This document shows, piece by piece, positions 1-9,119 of a stretch of DNA of 64,000 nucleotides. Below the pieces are notes generated by a model, which saw nothing but the letters and a program-made list of their open reading frames with translations, did not search any database and was not told where the DNA came from. Where the stretch lies: the NCBI RefSeq assembly GCF_004369225.1, contig NZ_QFFZ01000008.1:1-64000 (forward strand), given 5' to 3'. Source of the stretch: Pelotomaculum propionicicum. Its GTDB lineage: Bacteria > Bacillota > Desulfotomaculia > Desulfotomaculales > Pelotomaculaceae. The stretch's first letter is position 1, and each line of letters starts with the position of its first letter. The translations under genes and the position numbers were made by a program.

Positions 1-36
1 TACTTGATTTTATTGGCTTCGGTACCCGTAATTTAA

Positions 37-50
37 GGGAACCGGTTCCC
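37..50. repeat. 14-nt perfect palindrome in a gene-free start of the window
   Basis: Bases 1-282 contain no reading frame that I can support. The only feature is the perfect palindrome GGGAACCGGTTCCC. It could be an operator or chance; nothing around it decides. Confidence 0.3.
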
Positions 51-282
51 AAACTACCATCCATCATCCATATAGTTCCTTAACTGGAATTATGGCTGTT
101 CGGTGGTCCTAAATCTATTATACGAGGGAACTATAAGTGAAAAATCCATCTCTTGATCGTGCCGGCAGGAGACGTGCCAAATGAGATATAAACTCTATCT
201 CCATAGGGGCTGGTTATATGCCCTTGTTTTTCAGACAGGGTGTCATCATGTAAACAATATTCGGAGGAGCAAATGTGGGTAA

Positions 283-771
283 AATGATGTCATAAGCCTC
301 CGGGGTAAGCAAGAGTTAGATTGGCGGCGTAAAGATGATAACACCGTTGTTGAATTAGCAAAAGGATTATGGGAAAATCTTAAAGAGGGGCTTATAAAGA
401 AAGGTTATCTGGATATCGAGTATAACGGCAGGCTGCCTGTGATCATTTTTACTGATAGGGGCTGGGAAATTGAACGGGACACTTTCTCAGATGAATTGCT
501 GGAAAAACTCGGGTCACTGATTCCGGGCGGGGATTACAGCTTTGTAAATGAGCTGAAGGACAGAAACAGGGGCATGATCCTGTTGTTGATTGATAAGATC
601 AAAAAATCCGGGGAAAAGGGGTTTATTCCGCTTTTACAAGCCTGGATGGAGATAGATTACAGGAAGGTCAGGGAGGAAATAGCCAAAGTTATAAATCATC
701 TTGAAAAAAGCGGCGACTTGCCTGATAAAGTGATTTCCCTTCACGAATACAGGCTTAAAAATAAGAAATAA
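283..771 (+). pseudogene. C-terminal part of an RQC-minor-type DNA-binding protein, start lost
   Basis: The frame is open from 283 to the TAA at 769-771 but holds no ATG, and no GTG or TTG before the GTG at 439, which lies inside a conserved stretch. The translation reads ...KKGYLDIEYNGRLPVIIFT then DRGWEIERDTF. From memory this is the hallmark of the small RecQ-C-terminal (RQC) winged-helix family that binds nucleic acid without a helicase domain. The tail (FIPLLQAWMEIDYRKVREEI) looks like a short helical-repeat end. An in-frame TAA at 280 cuts off the N-terminal RQC half, and I could not find that half in another frame. Either the gene is decayed or it was truncated by rearrangement. It precedes the SWIM/SNF2 pair by only 34 bases, so it may once have been co-transcribed with it. 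Confidence 0.6.
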
Positions 772-805
772 AGAAAACCAACTATAAAGTTAAGGGTGTC
801 CGAAC

Positions 806-2407
806 ATGTTTAAGGAATATATTTCTGACGAGAATATGATCAATATGGCTGCCGAGGTAGCCCGGTCCATGGATCCGGAATTATATGAAAAAGGAAAAAA
901 TTATTACAATTGTGGCCGTGTTGATTGGGCCAAGTTATTCGGGCCAAGGATTTACTCCGTTGTTGATGACGGCAAAAAAAATACCGTGATCATCCACATT
1001 AATGACTTTTCCAAAAGCACCTGCACATGTGTAAAAAAGCATTTTTGCGAACACATAGCCGCGGTTTTTCTTCATTACTACGAGCCTTGGCTGATGTCAA
1101 ATGAAATTTTATCTAATATAAATTCCACCTTGGGTAAAAAAACATCCAACGAAAATTCCCCTCTCCAGTTAAAAAATCAGGTTTTGGACATTCCAGTCAC
1201 AGAAGAAGGGCCGGTTGAACGCTGGTACGAGTATTTTGAACGTGAATACGGCCGGCTGAAAGAGACCCCGAAGAAGTATTACCAGCAATATATGGAGTAT
1301 CAATTGGACGAGTTGTACTACTCGGACAGGCAGTTTTATAACTTTATCGCCACAGTGTCCGTCCACAGCAACAACTGGCCTTCTCTCAACAGAAACTTAT
1401 ACCGTTTACACAGCATACTCTTTTTTATGACCAGGCTGGAAAAGAGTACGGATAATGTGAGCTTGTCATATATGGGCAGTTATCAAATCGAAAGAATTGA
1501 AGAAGACTTTATGGAGGCGCTGGATTCAGTAATGTCCGTCAAACGTCGGGAGAAATTCCGGTCATTTTTTCAGAAAGCTGTAGAATTGGTACGCGAAAAC
1601 TTCCTGCGGGAGAAAGAGCAGCTGTTTGCCTGGATTTATATATACCGGCTTATATGCGACACTTTTTTGGACAGCCAGGGGGTGGTAAGCGAGACGGCTT
1701 GCCTGGAAGAATTAATGAGGGGGCTTAAGGAGAACCAGCAGGGGTATTATTACGCGGCCCTGGGGCTGGCCTGCCTCAAAATGTCGGCGCACAGGAGCGA
1801 CGATGCCCTGGCTGTACTGCAAAAGCTAAAAGAAAAAAGATTTGAAGATATGTTTTTTTACCTGCAGAACCTTGCCGGGGCGAAAGAATGGGAAAAACTC
1901 CTGGTCTGGCTCCGCTGGCTGGATAACGAGATAAAAGCGGCAAATCCTGTTTTTCTTGAAGGTGTCTGCGACTACTGTATCCTGGCGGCTAAAAACAGTC
2001 AGGCCGGGGACGAGTTCATTAAGCTCGTCAAGTCCTGGCTTCCCCGCAGTTTCGATTCCTATGCCGGTTACCTCCTGGCGGCGGGCCTGTTCAGGGAATG
2101 GGTTGAGTTAAACATAAGTTACGGGATTTACTGGCAGAGTATAAACAAAGGCGCCTTAAGGCACCTGGAGTCACGCGAGCCGGCTGTTCTGATACCGCTT
2201 TACCACCAGTGGGCGGCGAGGCTGATTGAGGAGAAAAACCGGAGATCTTACCGTGAAGCGGTCAGGCTGCTGAAAAAACTGCGCGGTCTCTACAATAAAC
2301 AAAAAATGGGCAAAGAATGGAATACATTCATTGCCCGCTTAGCTTCACGCTACCCGCGCATGAGGGCGTTTCAGGAAGAATTGCGGAAAGGAAAGTTGAT
2401 TTCATAA
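806..2407 (+). CDS. ywqB: SWIM zinc-finger protein, partner of the SNF2 helicase
   Basis: A 533-residue protein with a SWIM zinc-binding motif at residues 73-83 (C-x-C-x5-C-x-H, seen as CTCVKKHFCEH). The remainder is helical and charged, without a recognised catalytic domain. SWIM domains bind DNA or protein, and in Bacillus the equivalent gene (ywqB) sits next to the SNF2 gene ywqA. The stop codon overlaps the start of the helicase (TAATG), so the two are translationally coupled and probably act as one DNA-remodelling or repair unit. The start at 806 is an ATG. The family role is inferred from pairing; no biochemical function is established from sequence. Confidence 0.85.
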   Translation: MFKEYISDENMINMAAEVARSMDPELYEKGKNYYNCGRVDWAKLFGPRIYSVVDDGKKNTVIIHINDFSKSTCTCVKKHFCEHIAAVFLHYYEPWLMSNEILSNINSTLGKKTSNENSPLQLKNQVLDIPVTEEGPVERWYEYFEREYGRLKETPKKYYQQYMEYQLDELYYSDRQFYNFIATVSVHSNNWPSLNRNLYRLHSILFFMTRLEKSTDNVSLSYMGSYQIERIEEDFMEALDSVMSVKRREKFRSFFQKAVELVRENFLREKEQLFAWIYIYRLICDTFLDSQGVVSETACLEELMRGLKENQQGYYYAALGLACLKMSAHRSDDALAVLQKLKEKRFEDMFFYLQNLAGAKEWEKLLVWLRWLDNEIKAANPVFLEGVCDYCILAAKNSQAGDEFIKLVKSWLPRSFDSYAGYLLAAGLFREWVELNISYGIYWQSINKGALRHLESREPAVLIPLYHQWAARLIEEKNRRSYREAVRLLKKLRGLYNKQKMGKEWNTFIARLASRYPRMRAFQEELRKGKLIS

Positions 2408-5265
2408 TGGCGGATAACAGCATCTACGTTTTTTCGGAGTGGGTTTCCGGTAAAGGCTTCGTACTCTGGGACGGCGGAGGGGGAACAAACAGCGGCGATT
2501 TGAAGTACCTGCTTTTTGCCTGGCACAAGCCTTCTTACTACGGGACATTTATTGACACCGTCAGCCACCGGGGCAGGCAGGCCGTTTTTCTTTCCCCCCT
2601 GACTTCCCTGGACTTCTTCACCACGCAGACCTGGTCGGGAGAGACGGACTGGCGGTGGAGCGAGGAGATCGCAACGCTGAGGGAAACAGCCCCACATCTC
2701 AAGACAGCCCTGGCCTGTGGAAAATGGAAGCCGGACTTTTACAAATGGCGGGAGGGCAGGAGAGGGTGGGTTGTAGAATGGGGCGGCGACCCGGAATTCA
2801 ATGATATACCGGCCAAGGCGCCGTTTATTTATGAATGGGCTGACTTGATTATCAATGAACTGATTGAACAATACCCGGAAATCGGCCAAACCTGGGATAA
2901 AATCCTGTCGTCCTACCCTGCGCTTACTCCCGTCCGGACAGACGCACAGCCTTTAACCTGCGATGAAGAAACTTGGCTGGAAGCCGCCGGCTGGAAGCAG
3001 GACCACACGCCCTTCAGGGTCTGCCTGGAACTGGCGGAACCGGAAGGAGACAGCCCTGCCTGGCGTCTCAATATTATTTTGCAGGACAAGCACGATCGTA
3101 ATATTGTGGCTGCCTGGGAGCCCGGAGAACCGGACCGGTCAGTTGAAATGCCGCCGGACTGGCGGCATCACAGTGGCCGGATCGAACGTGAGATAAAAAG
3201 ATGGACAAGTGTCCTGCCGTGGCTGGAAGATACCGGAGGGGAGCAGCCTGAGGGCACGGCCGGACTGCGCCTGGACCTCAGTGAGGAAGAGGCCTGGGAG
3301 TTTCTCAACACCGGCGCCATCCAACTGGCGCAGGCCGGGCATACTGTCTTTCTGCCCGGGTGGTGGGAGGAAGTAAAAAAGCTCGTGCCGGCGCTTAAAA
3401 TCAGGACCCGCTCCTCTGTAGGCTCCTGGAAGGAGAGCCGGCTGGGACTCAGCCAGATCATTCAGTTTGACTGGAACCTGGCTGTTGGCGGCCTGGAACT
3501 GTCGGAAGAAGAGTTCAGGAAGATTGTTGAAAAAAAACGGCGCCTGATCCGGGTCCGGGGTAAATGGATTCAACTCGACCCGTCTTTTTTAAAAAAAATT
3601 CAGCAATTCATCCGGAAAAAAGACGGAGTTTCACTGGGAGAAATCCTGCATTTGAGCCTTCTTGACCAGGATGCCCCGCTTTCAGCCAAACAGGAAGCGG
3701 GCGCGGCAGATGCGCTGCGGATCGAGGTGGAACTTGGCGGACAGCTGGCGCAAATGGTAGAACAGCTGCACAACCTTTCCCGGATTCCCGTCCTCGAAGC
3801 CGCGGCTTCTTTCCGGGGCACGCTGAGAAAATACCAGCAGGCGGGGACTTCCTGGCTGTTGTTCTTGCGCCGTTTCGGCCTGGGCGGCTGCCTGGCCGAT
3901 GACATGGGCCTGGGGAAAACTATACAGTGGATTGCCTACCTTTTAAAAGTCAAAGAAAGCGAGAATTCAGCGCTACCGTCACTATTGGTATGTCCGACGT
4001 CAGTCCTGGGCAACTGGCAAAAAGAACTGGCCCGCTTTGCCCCGGAACTTAAGGTGCGGCTTCATTATGGCCCGCAGCGGGCGAAAGGCTCTGATTTTCT
4101 CCCGTCCGTCGAGGGAGTTGACCTTGTGGTTACTTCATACAACCTGGCCCATATAGACGAAGAAGAATTGTCCATGGTGGAATGGGACTGCGTCTGCCTG
4201 GACGAAGCCCAGAACATCAAGAACACCTACACGAAACAGGCCGCCGCGGTACGGAGGTTTAAAAGCGGCCACCGCGTCGCCATGACGGGAACCCCCATGG
4301 AAAACCGCCTCACCGAGCTATGGTCGCTTTTCGACTTTATCAACCCCGGCTACCTCGGGAGCAGCGGGGAATTCAGCCGCAAGTTCGTCAATGTTATTGA
4401 GAAAAAAGGAGACGCGGCAGATATCGGGCGAGTGCAAAAGCTAATCCGGCCTTTCCTGCTGAGGCGGGTTAAAAGCGACCCGGCCATTGAGCTGGACCTT
4501 CCGGAAAAGCAGGAACATAAAGAATATGTCCCCCTGACAGTGGAACAGGCGTCCCTCTATGAAAGCGTTTTGCACGACCTGTTTGAAAAGCTGGAAAACT
4601 CAGAGGGCATGGCCCGCCGCGGGCTGATCCTGTCAACCCTGAGCAGGCTGAAACAGGTCTGCGGCCACCCGGCGCTTTTGTTGAAAGACAGCCGGCCTGA
4701 TAATATCAGCGGGCGTTCCAAAAAAGTGGAGCGCCTTTTAGAGATGATAGCCGAACTGCGTCAGCAAGGGGACCGCTGTCTTATTTTCACGCAGTTTATC
4801 AGGATGGGCCAGTTGCTCCAGGAGGTATTGATGAAAGAACTGGGAGAGCAGTCTTATTTCTTGCACGGCGGCACTCCAAAGAAGGTCCGGGATGAGATGA
4901 TTGACCGTTTTCAGGACTTAAATGCCGTGGACAATTGTAATATCTTCATCCTTTCCCTGAAAGCCGGCGGTTTGGGGCTGAACCTTACCGCCGCAAACCA
5001 TGTCTTTCATTATGACCGCTGGTGGAACCCGGCTGTAGAGAATCAGGCCACCGACCGCTCCCACCGGATTGGACAGACCCGTCATGTGATGGTCCACAAG
5101 TTCATCAGCCTGGGCACGATGGAGGAACGTATCGACGAAGTGCTGGAGCGTAAGTCAGGCTTAAGCGAGCAGATTGTAGGCGGCAGTGAAGCCTGGATCA
5201 CGGAAATCTCCACCGGTGAGCTGCGGGAGCTTTTCGCCCTCCGCAAGGAATGGGTTGGTTTATAA
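2407..5265 (+). CDS. ywqA: SNF2-family DNA helicase/translocase
   Basis: A 952-residue SNF2 superfamily II ATPase. The frame is open further upstream, but the ATG at 2407 overlaps the SWIM gene's stop (TAATG) and gives a normal N-terminus. An N-terminal SNF2-associated region (about residues 1-440) precedes the motor. Motif I ADDMGLGKT is near residue 497, the Walker B DEAQ box (LDEAQNIKN) near 599, then TGTPMENR, LIFTQF, GGLGLNLTAA and TDRSHRIGQ near 882. These motifs define a double-stranded-DNA translocase that remodels protein-DNA complexes using ATP. The motor is complete with no missing key residue. SNF2 plus SWIM pairs are widespread in Firmicutes and cyanobacteria. A role in repair or defence is possible but not shown here. 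Confidence 0.93.
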   Translation: MADNSIYVFSEWVSGKGFVLWDGGGGTNSGDLKYLLFAWHKPSYYGTFIDTVSHRGRQAVFLSPLTSLDFFTTQTWSGETDWRWSEEIATLRETAPHLKTALACGKWKPDFYKWREGRRGWVVEWGGDPEFNDIPAKAPFIYEWADLIINELIEQYPEIGQTWDKILSSYPALTPVRTDAQPLTCDEETWLEAAGWKQDHTPFRVCLELAEPEGDSPAWRLNIILQDKHDRNIVAAWEPGEPDRSVEMPPDWRHHSGRIEREIKRWTSVLPWLEDTGGEQPEGTAGLRLDLSEEEAWEFLNTGAIQLAQAGHTVFLPGWWEEVKKLVPALKIRTRSSVGSWKESRLGLSQIIQFDWNLAVGGLELSEEEFRKIVEKKRRLIRVRGKWIQLDPSFLKKIQQFIRKKDGVSLGEILHLSLLDQDAPLSAKQEAGAADALRIEVELGGQLAQMVEQLHNLSRIPVLEAAASFRGTLRKYQQAGTSWLLFLRRFGLGGCLADDMGLGKTIQWIAYLLKVKESENSALPSLLVCPTSVLGNWQKELARFAPELKVRLHYGPQRAKGSDFLPSVEGVDLVVTSYNLAHIDEEELSMVEWDCVCLDEAQNIKNTYTKQAAAVRRFKSGHRVAMTGTPMENRLTELWSLFDFINPGYLGSSGEFSRKFVNVIEKKGDAADIGRVQKLIRPFLLRRVKSDPAIELDLPEKQEHKEYVPLTVEQASLYESVLHDLFEKLENSEGMARRGLILSTLSRLKQVCGHPALLLKDSRPDNISGRSKKVERLLEMIAELRQQGDRCLIFTQFIRMGQLLQEVLMKELGEQSYFLHGGTPKKVRDEMIDRFQDLNAVDNCNIFILSLKAGGLGLNLTAANHVFHYDRWWNPAVENQATDRSHRIGQTRHVMVHKFISLGTMEERIDEVLERKSGLSEQIVGGSEAWITEISTGELRELFALRKEWVGL

Positions 5266-5385
5266 TCAAAGGCAGGTGTCATTCGTAAGGAGGTTGTAAG
5301 CAGCTACAAAATAGTTAAATAAAAGTATGTAAAGAATGATAACTCATTGACACGAACATCTGTTCTATTTCATAATGGACACAGG

Positions 5386-5727
5386 AGGTGAGTGGCATAT
5401 GAGAGTTAAGTAAAATTTAGAGAGGAAAAGGTTTCTAAGCAGTTACATCCGATGAGGCGTCGCAAAGACACGCGGTGAAAGTCGGGCGCGGAGGTTATAT
5501 CAACCAGGCGGTGGGTAACACCCCCTTCCGGGCAGAACCCAGCACTCAACCTAGCGTTTGATAGGTAAGAGAATTAGAGAAGGTTTTATCTTTCCGCTAG
5601 GGATGTAATCTATCAAGCATTAGGTTGAGTGTTGGGGCGGCATTTCTGCCACCCGGAATATGGACGAGAGTCCATAGCTCAGCAGTTGAATCCTGTGAAA
5701 CTGCCTCCCGTATAGTCGGACGGGAGA
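5386..5727 (+). ncRNA. Candidate large structured RNA, possibly HEARO/IscB omega-RNA-like
   Basis: This 340-nt stretch lacks a long frame but is full of complementary segments. A long stem pairs 5528-5564 with 5610-5656 (CCGGGCAGAA with TTCTGCC-ACCCGG, and CAGCACTCAACCTA with TAGGTTGAGTGTTG, ending at TTTGATAG/CTATCAAG). Smaller hairpins include GGTGGGTAACACC (5509-5521) and CTCCCG-N10-CGGGAG (5705-5726). A GGAGGTG site and ATGAGAGTTAAGTAA (a 4-codon frame) open the region. The core AAAGTCGGGCGCGGAGG (5477-5493) recalls the HEARO/omega-RNA core, but only from memory. No iscB-like HNH gene follows; only a short basic frame does. Other large RNA classes are possible. Confidence 0.45.
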
Positions 5728-5758
5728 GAAATCTAAACAAATGATTTGTTTAGATTTC
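5728..5758. repeat. Perfect 15-bp inverted repeat
   Basis: GAAATCTAAACAAAT and its exact complement are separated by one base. It lies directly behind the structured region. It could be the 3' end of that element, a protein-binding palindrome, or a hairpin; no T-tract follows, so it is not a typical terminator. Confidence 0.6.
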
Positions 5759-5955
5759 AGAAACCAGGTCTGAAAGTGGGACGAAAAAAAAGAGAGAAGA
5801 AAAAGAAAAAGCGCCGGGTTGAGGAACCCGTCAGTGCCGTGCCGGGAAACACCGCCGGAAAAGCCACTCAACCGAAACAGCCGAATCTTAGCCACCTGTC
5901 TGCCGAATGGCTGGAATTTTACAGTTTGGTAATTAACCGGCTAAGTTTGCAGTAA
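5746..5955 (+). CDS. Short basic open frame, possible C-terminal gene remnant
   Basis: A 69-residue frame starting at TTG. It begins with a lysine-rich segment (residues 10-26) and ends SHLSAEWLEFYSLVINRL, which looks like a real amphipathic protein tail. There is no convincing Shine-Dalgarno site, and the start lies in an inverted repeat. I do not recognise it. It is best read as the remnant of a longer gene whose front was lost when the element upstream arrived, or as a chance frame. Confidence 0.25.
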   Translation: MFRFQKPGLKVGRKKREKKKKKRRVEEPVSAVPGNTAGKATQPKQPNLSHLSAEWLEFYSLVINRLSLQ

Positions 5956-5971
5956 TGAACAAGGATGATAT

Positions 5972-6121
5972 TTAATAATTCCTCTCAATCGCCAGTGACG
6001 TTTTACCAATCCTTCGCGGACCTGCCAGTATAACGCTCTGACCTTCAGCTAAGCGTGTTTGGAGAGAAGAAATAAAGTTCTCCCTATCAACAATTTCACT
6101 CTCTGGCACTGGCCCTCCCAT
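5972..6121 (-). pseudogene. N-terminal stub of an AAA+ ATPase
   Basis: Read on the minus strand from the ATG at 6121, the frame gives MGGPVPESEIVDRENFISSL, then a short linker, then VILAGPRRIGKTSLAIE, and stops after 49 residues at 5972. The Walker A motif GPRRIGKTS and the preceding 'VDRENFISSLQTRLAEGQ' are typical of the first 50 residues of archaeal-type/AAA_14-like ATPases of about 350-450 residues. Walker B, sensor and effector parts are missing, so this is a truncated gene. It is too short for a standard gene call. Confidence 0.6.
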
Positions 6122-6593
6122 TGGAAACAGCTTGCAGTTGGCATTCCATCCTTGCCCTTCCCGACAATCGATAGCCTATGGCCGGCCGGATGAAGAAGAT
6201 CTGGCAAAGGCAAGAAAATTCGGCGTTATAATTCAAAAAGAGTGCGATCTCTTGACTAACCAAAATGATGTTAGAGAAATAAATAATATATATTGGTCGC
6301 AAGCGATGGAAAATCTGCAAAAAAAGTGCTTGGGAAGAAAAGAACCCGAGTTTTATTTGTCGTCCTAAGGTCCGACATCCAAGAACGATACTACCAGGGG
6401 CGTACGGACGGCTATCATGCGTGTGAGCATTTGCACTTTGCCTGGGCAGTGGTGGAATAGCGCGACGCGAAGCCCGTTTCCGTGCTGTGTGGGGACGGGC
6501 AAAAACGACATCGGGGGGCCAATTCCACCAGCTTATCACCAGGAGCCGGGTAATCTGACTTTCCAAAGTAAAGTATGAGTTTTTCTCGATTAT
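6122..6593. other. Gene-poor debris between ATPase stub and rhodanese gene
   Basis: This stretch has a 78-residue plus-strand frame (6132-6368) whose last 55 residues (from DEEDLAKARKFGVII onward) look protein-like but match nothing I recognise, with no ribosome site. The rest shows no coherent reading frame on either strand. Together with the adjacent ATPase stub it is best described as decayed gene fragments. Confidence 0.4.
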
Positions 6594-7598
6594 TTAGGAA
6601 TTTGGCTTGATGATCTGCTTTTGCTCGCCGCACTCGATAATCAATGGATGTTCGCGCCACTCAATAATTCCGCCGTCGTAGATTTTGACGTTGGAGTAAC
6701 CTAAAAGCTCATGTAAAACAAACCAAATCAGTGGTGAATGGAAGCCGTCCTGCCCATAAATATAAATTGTTTTATCCGCTGTCACTCCCTTGGCTGCAAA
6801 GATGGCCTGTAATTCGCTGGCGGACTTGAAAGTCCGGTCCTTGTTGAACACTTCCTCCATGGCGATATTGATGCTTTGAGGGATATGCGCGGCCAGGTAA
6901 TATTCATGCGGCCGGATGTCCAAAATAGTGATCGCTGGAGTATAATTAACTACGGCGTCGATCACTTGGTCCAGGCCGGCTATGTACTCCATATTAGCCC
7001 TGCTCAGGTCGAAGGTGAATAAAGTAGGCTGGCTGGGTGGTGCCGCTGTATCTACCGGAAACCCCGCTGCGCGCCATGTCTCGATGTCTCCGTCCAAAAC
7101 CTGGATTTGGTTGGCTGAGCCAAACATTTTCATCATCCAGTAAAAACGTCCCGCGCCTTCATTACCGTAGATAATGATTCTTTTTTGATTATCCACACCC
7201 TTACGCCGCAAGACCTCTTGAATCACCGCCGGTGTGCCGATCCGGCCGTAATAGTTCGGGTAGTCGTACTCACAATTCAAGATATAGGCGGCGCCGGGGA
7301 TATGGCCCACCTGATAGGTAGCTGCAAAAACCTCGTAGCTGCTGCCGAGGGTATTAATGAGCACCACATTGGGATCGCCTACAAGCTCTTTTAGCTCATA
7401 AATACTGATTAAAGCTCCAGGGTTCTGGTACCGGGAAATTTTAGCCGCCGCCTGGATCACCGGATTGTCTTTAGCCTGGGGCAACACATTAGCCGCCTGC
7501 CTGCTCCGGGCGCAGTTGACGATTATCGCGGTTAAAGCAACAACGATCATAGCGGCCGTCAGGAGATACGTAAGAAGAAGCAGTTGCCGGTTGTTCAT
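6594..7598 (-). CDS. Membrane-anchored tandem rhodanese-domain protein lacking catalytic cysteines
   Basis: A 334-residue protein with one N-terminal membrane segment (about residues 5-28) and two rhodanese folds (about 60-170 and 190-320), the layout of secreted thiosulfate sulfurtransferases. The second fold keeps the family signatures (LDIRPHEYYLAAHIP, LLGYSNVKIYDGG-IEW). The active-site loops, however, read IIYGNEGAGR and YIYGQDGFHS, where active members carry a Cys (as in YCQDG). Both loops lack it, so a persulfide-forming activity is unlikely and a binding or sensing role is more plausible. The ATG start has a good AAGGAG site. The gene is monocistronic by position. The fold assignment is firm; the function is open. 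Confidence 0.8.
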   Translation of the reverse strand: MNNRQLLLLTYLLTAAMIVVALTAIIVNCARSRQAANVLPQAKDNPVIQAAAKISRYQNPGALISIYELKELVGDPNVVLINTLGSSYEVFAATYQVGHIPGAAYILNCEYDYPNYYGRIGTPAVIQEVLRRKGVDNQKRIIIYGNEGAGRFYWMMKMFGSANQIQVLDGDIETWRAAGFPVDTAAPPSQPTLFTFDLSRANMEYIAGLDQVIDAVVNYTPAITILDIRPHEYYLAAHIPQSINIAMEEVFNKDRTFKSASELQAIFAAKGVTADKTIYIYGQDGFHSPLIWFVLHELLGYSNVKIYDGGIIEWREHPLIIECGEQKQIIKPNS

Positions 7599-8029
7599 TC
7601 CCCTTTCTCTCCTTAGATAATAATTGGCTTAACGAAACTTTTTAGTGAACCTGGCGGTGGAGGCACGGCGTTATCAAAGCGCACTACTTTACTGGCCGGG
7701 AGAGGATTCTTTAAGGGAATTGTATGCTGTGCAGCCGGTTTTATACCAATTGCTTCGCAGTAATTCAACAATTCAACAACCGGCACAATTATTTTTCAGG
7801 TTTTGAAAAAGGGCTTGAAAGTAGTACACTACTTGGAATGCTTTAGGCCGATCTTGATGCCTCAGGTATATAACATTTGATATTTTAATTTAAATTTGCC
7901 TTTAAACCAGGGGAGCCTTGATGGTTCCCTTGGTTATTTTTTTATGGAAAGAGAGGTGGCAGAGCGTAAGAATAAATAACCATCCAAGCATTGACACTGA
8001 AAAATTAATGGAAAGGGTGTATAACAATT
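7599..8029. other. Long intergenic region upstream of the MFS gene
   Basis: No gene is supported in these 430 bases. They contain an orphan terminator-like hairpin at 7905-7943, an orphan GAGAGGTGG site at 7951-7959 with no frame behind it, and AT-rich stretches that could hold promoters for the divergent flanking genes. Confidence 0.5.
7905..7943 (+). terminator. Intrinsic terminator-like hairpin in the MFS leader
   Basis: AACCAGGGGA pairs with TTCCCTTGGTT, followed by ATTTTTTT. No gene ends just before it on the plus strand, so it either ends a lost gene or acts as a leader attenuator for the transporter gene starting at 8030. Confidence 0.6.
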
Positions 8030-9013
8030 ATGTTTTGGATTAATAAAAATTATTTTCTTTTGTGGACAGGGCAGCTGGTTTCCCAGCTGGGGGATAAATT
8101 CTACGCCATTGCCCTGGCCTGGTGGGTGCTGGAGAGGACAAACTCACCGGCCGTGATGGGCTTTTTCATGGTTGTGTCAGTATTGCCGGAATTGTTGTTC
8201 GGGCTGATAGCGGGAGGCTTTATTGACAGGTGGAACCGCAAGACTATTATTGTTGCGGCGGACATATTCAGGGGGCTGACAGTAATCACGGTTACATTAC
8301 TGCTGACGGTGGGCCTGCTGGAGGTCTGGCATGTTTTTGTCGCCGCGGCTGTTATTTCACTTGCTTCCGCCTTCTTTAACCCTTCGGTGATGGCTGTAGT
8401 ACCTCAATTGGTCGAAAGTGACGAGATCCCCAGGGCCAATTCCCTAAGCCAGATGATCGGCGGCCTGGCCAGTGTCGCGGGGCCGGTCCTGGGGGCCGCG
8501 CTTGTCGGCATAGCCGGTTACTGGCCGGTGTTTCTGACGAACGGGCTGTCTTATCTTGCGGCAGCCTTGCTGGCGTCTTTTATCGGCTTGCCGCGCGGCT
8601 CGCAGGCTGGACATAAAGCCAGTTTGCTGAAGGAATTAAAAGATGGTTTTAAGTTCATATCAAAAAACAGGTTAGTATTCACTATCTTATTGGTCATTGG
8701 CATTGTCCATGTCTTCTACGGCAGCCTGGCGGTGGGCATGCCGTTCCTGGCCAAAAGCTTGGCGGGAAACGGTATCCGCAACCTGGCTTATTTTGAAACT
8801 GCCATGGGAGCGGGTATGATCCTGGGAGCAGTGCTGATTGGACACCAGAAACTAAAAAGCGTAAACACCAGGCCTCTGTTTGCAGCCATCATTACATTTG
8901 GGCTGTGTTTCACCCTTTTGGGGCTTGCCAGGAGCAATGGCATTGTCATCAGTTTGCCCTACATAATGATTGTTCTTTTCATCGGCATGGCTGTCGCGGT
9001 CGGGCTGCTTTAG
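8030..9013 (+). pseudogene. MFS transporter truncated at the C-terminus
   Basis: A 327-residue major facilitator protein of the MFS_3/macrolide-efflux-like group. Residues 1-30 (NYFLLWTGQLVSQLGDKFYAIA) and the loop motif GGFIDRWNRKT (about 64-74) are characteristic. Family members are about 400-430 residues with 12 membrane segments. This one stops after MAVAVGLL, around segment 9-10, just where homologs continue into the last two or three helices. The rest is not seen in the 100 bases before the asnS terminator. The start ATG at 8030 has a GGAAAGGG site. It is most likely non-functional; a shortened active form cannot be excluded. Confidence 0.75.
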
Positions 9014-9049
9014 TATAGAAATATATGCCGGACTGATATTGGTCATAAC

Positions 9050-9081
9050 AAAAAAAGAACTGGCACATTAAACACCAGTTC
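9050..9081 (-). terminator. Intrinsic terminator of asnS
   Basis: On the minus strand GAACTGG pairs with CCAGTTC and is followed by TTTTTTT. It lies 39 bases after the asnS stop. Confidence 0.85.
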
Positions 9082-9119
9082 CCTGTATTGCGGCAAGCTG
9101 TGATTTGAGCGCACGTTAT

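Noticed and set aside
5386-5727. RNase P, tmRNA or cobalamin riboswitch as identity of the structured region
   Set aside because: The hallmark segments of these RNAs (for example GAGGAAAGTCC or GCCACTG boxes, or a tag frame with tRNA-like ends) are not there.
6132-6368. 78-residue plus-strand gene
   Set aside because: No ribosome site, no recognised family, first 20 residues look non-coding; kept only as part of the debris region.
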